Assembly: GCF_013364235.1 (NCBI RefSeq)
Contig: NZ_CP054919.1
Span: forward strand, 8,336,743-8,400,742
Source: Kitasatospora sp. NA04385
GTDB lineage: Bacteria; Actinomycetota; Actinomycetes; Streptomycetales; Streptomycetaceae
Direction of reading: 5' to 3'
Length of the DNA stretch: 64,000 nt
Shown here: piece by piece, positions 63,687 through 64,000 of the stretch
Numbering within the stretch: the stretch's first letter is position 1
Layout: every line of letters starts with the position of its first letter
The notes under the pieces: model-generated
The model's input: only the letters and a program-made list of their open reading frames with translations
What the model was told of the DNA's origin: nothing
The model's database searches: none
Translations under genes and position numbers: made by a program

Positions 63687-63742
63687 GGTGTCCGCCGACG
63701 CCAGTCGACCCCGGCCGGTCCGACATGCAGTCGGCGGACACC
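63687..63742. repeat. Subtelomeric 13-bp inverted repeat
   Basis: GGTGTCCGCCGAC (63687-63699) and GTCGGCGGACACC (63730-63742), separated by 30 bases. It lies between the helicase start and the telomere, where no gene is seen (63391-63860). It could be a transcription-stop or protein-binding site. Confidence 0.7.
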
Positions 63743-63860
63743 CCTCTAGTCAGCCAGGCCGAAGGCCGCCCCTCCGTCAGCCAAAAAGCCAGGCCAGCGA
63801 GTTGACCAGGCATCAGCCGACCGGGGCCGCCGGAGCGAAGCGGAGGCGAGCCCAGGCCGA

Positions 63861-64000
63861 GCGCGAAGCGCCGGCCGCGCCCGAGCGAAGCCGGGCGCAG
63901 GACACGCGGAGCGGGTCCAGGCCGCCCGAAGGGCGGCCCCCTCGCGCGGAGCGCGAGGCGAACCGAAGGGCCGAAGGCCCGTAGGGACCCGCTCCGCGGG
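63861..64000. repeat. Telomere of a linear replicon (terminal palindrome array)
   Basis: Hairpins in order: GCGC-GAA-GCGC (63861-63871), arms GCGCCCG/CGGGCGC (63877-63898), GGCCGCCC-GAA-GGGCGGCC (63920-63938), CCTCGCGC-GGA-GCGCGAGG (63940-63958), GGGCC-GAA-GGCCC (63968-63980) and CCCGC-TCC-GCGGG (63988-64000). Read inward from the end the sequence begins CCCGCGGAGCGGGT, the classical Streptomyces telomere start. Most loops on the + strand, which is the 3' strand at this end, are GNA trinucleotides, as in the folded 3' overhangs of these telomeres. Terminal proteins would be attached to the other strand's 5' end; their genes are not in the window. Confidence 0.85.

Noticed and set aside
1..64000. 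tRNA, rRNA and CRISPR arrays
   Set aside because: No cloverleaf with a TTCGANNC arm, no rRNA-like segment and no regularly spaced repeats with unique spacers were seen by eye.

Overview
The window reads as the terminal 64 kb of a linear actinomycete replicon, most likely Streptomyces or a close relative. The base composition is very GC-rich with strong G/C at third codon positions, GTG and TTG starts are common, and there is a modular type I polyketide synthase, a SigB/SigF-type stress sigma locus and group II intron/IS debris. The last ~140 bases consist of back-to-back hairpins, and read from the end inward they begin CCCGCGGAGCGGGT, the sequence with which classical Streptomyces telomeres begin. 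The base at 64000 therefore looks like a true replicon end. Whether it is a chromosome arm or a linear plasmid cannot be told from the window.

Region 1 (1-23.8 kb): the end of a macrolide-type biosynthetic cluster, all on the + strand with overlapping or almost abutting genes. It holds the C-terminal part of one PKS protein (AT-DH-KR-ACP-docking), a 5778-residue PKS with two fully reducing methylmalonyl modules, one malonyl DH-KR module and a terminal thioesterase, then a single polypeptide fusing a KAS III-like acyltransferase (Ser instead of Cys nucleophile) to a cytochrome P450, then an OleD-type macrolide glycosyltransferase.

Region 2 (24-32 kb): a graveyard. It holds fragments of a DUF1023 hydrolase, an integrase, an IS5 transposase, DUF4265 and sigma-like genes, with some apparently live accessory genes: an Imm1 immunity protein, a HEAT-repeat protein and a secreted protein. 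One gene is broken by an exact 10-bp tandem duplication.

Region 3 (32-38.5 kb): DUF6193, a PRC-barrel protein, a stress-response operon (SigB/F sigma factor, STAS antagonist, HATPase anti-sigma), a VanZ-like membrane protein and a small overlapping gene pair.

Region 4 (38.5-50 kb): a WXG-like gene (frameshifted), an intact DUF1023 alpha/beta hydrolase and a lipoprotein; a group II intron whose reverse transcriptase carries a nonsense codon; a second HEAT-repeat protein with a leaderless promoter; and IS21, ISL3 and other remnants.

Region 5 (49.6-64 kb): an ECF-like sigma factor with two exported proteins; the C-terminal half of a telomere-type helicase cut off by a Tn7/Tn5053/Mu-like transposon (tniA-tniB-unknown); an XRE/ImmA-IrrE regulator pair; a four-gene bacterial ubiquitin-like conjugation operon (double Ubl, E2-like, JAB-E1 fusion, DUF6527); a full-length TtrA-like telomere helicase; and the telomere itself. 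This outermost part looks like a defence/mobile island added onto an older end, of which the truncated helicase copy may be the relic.
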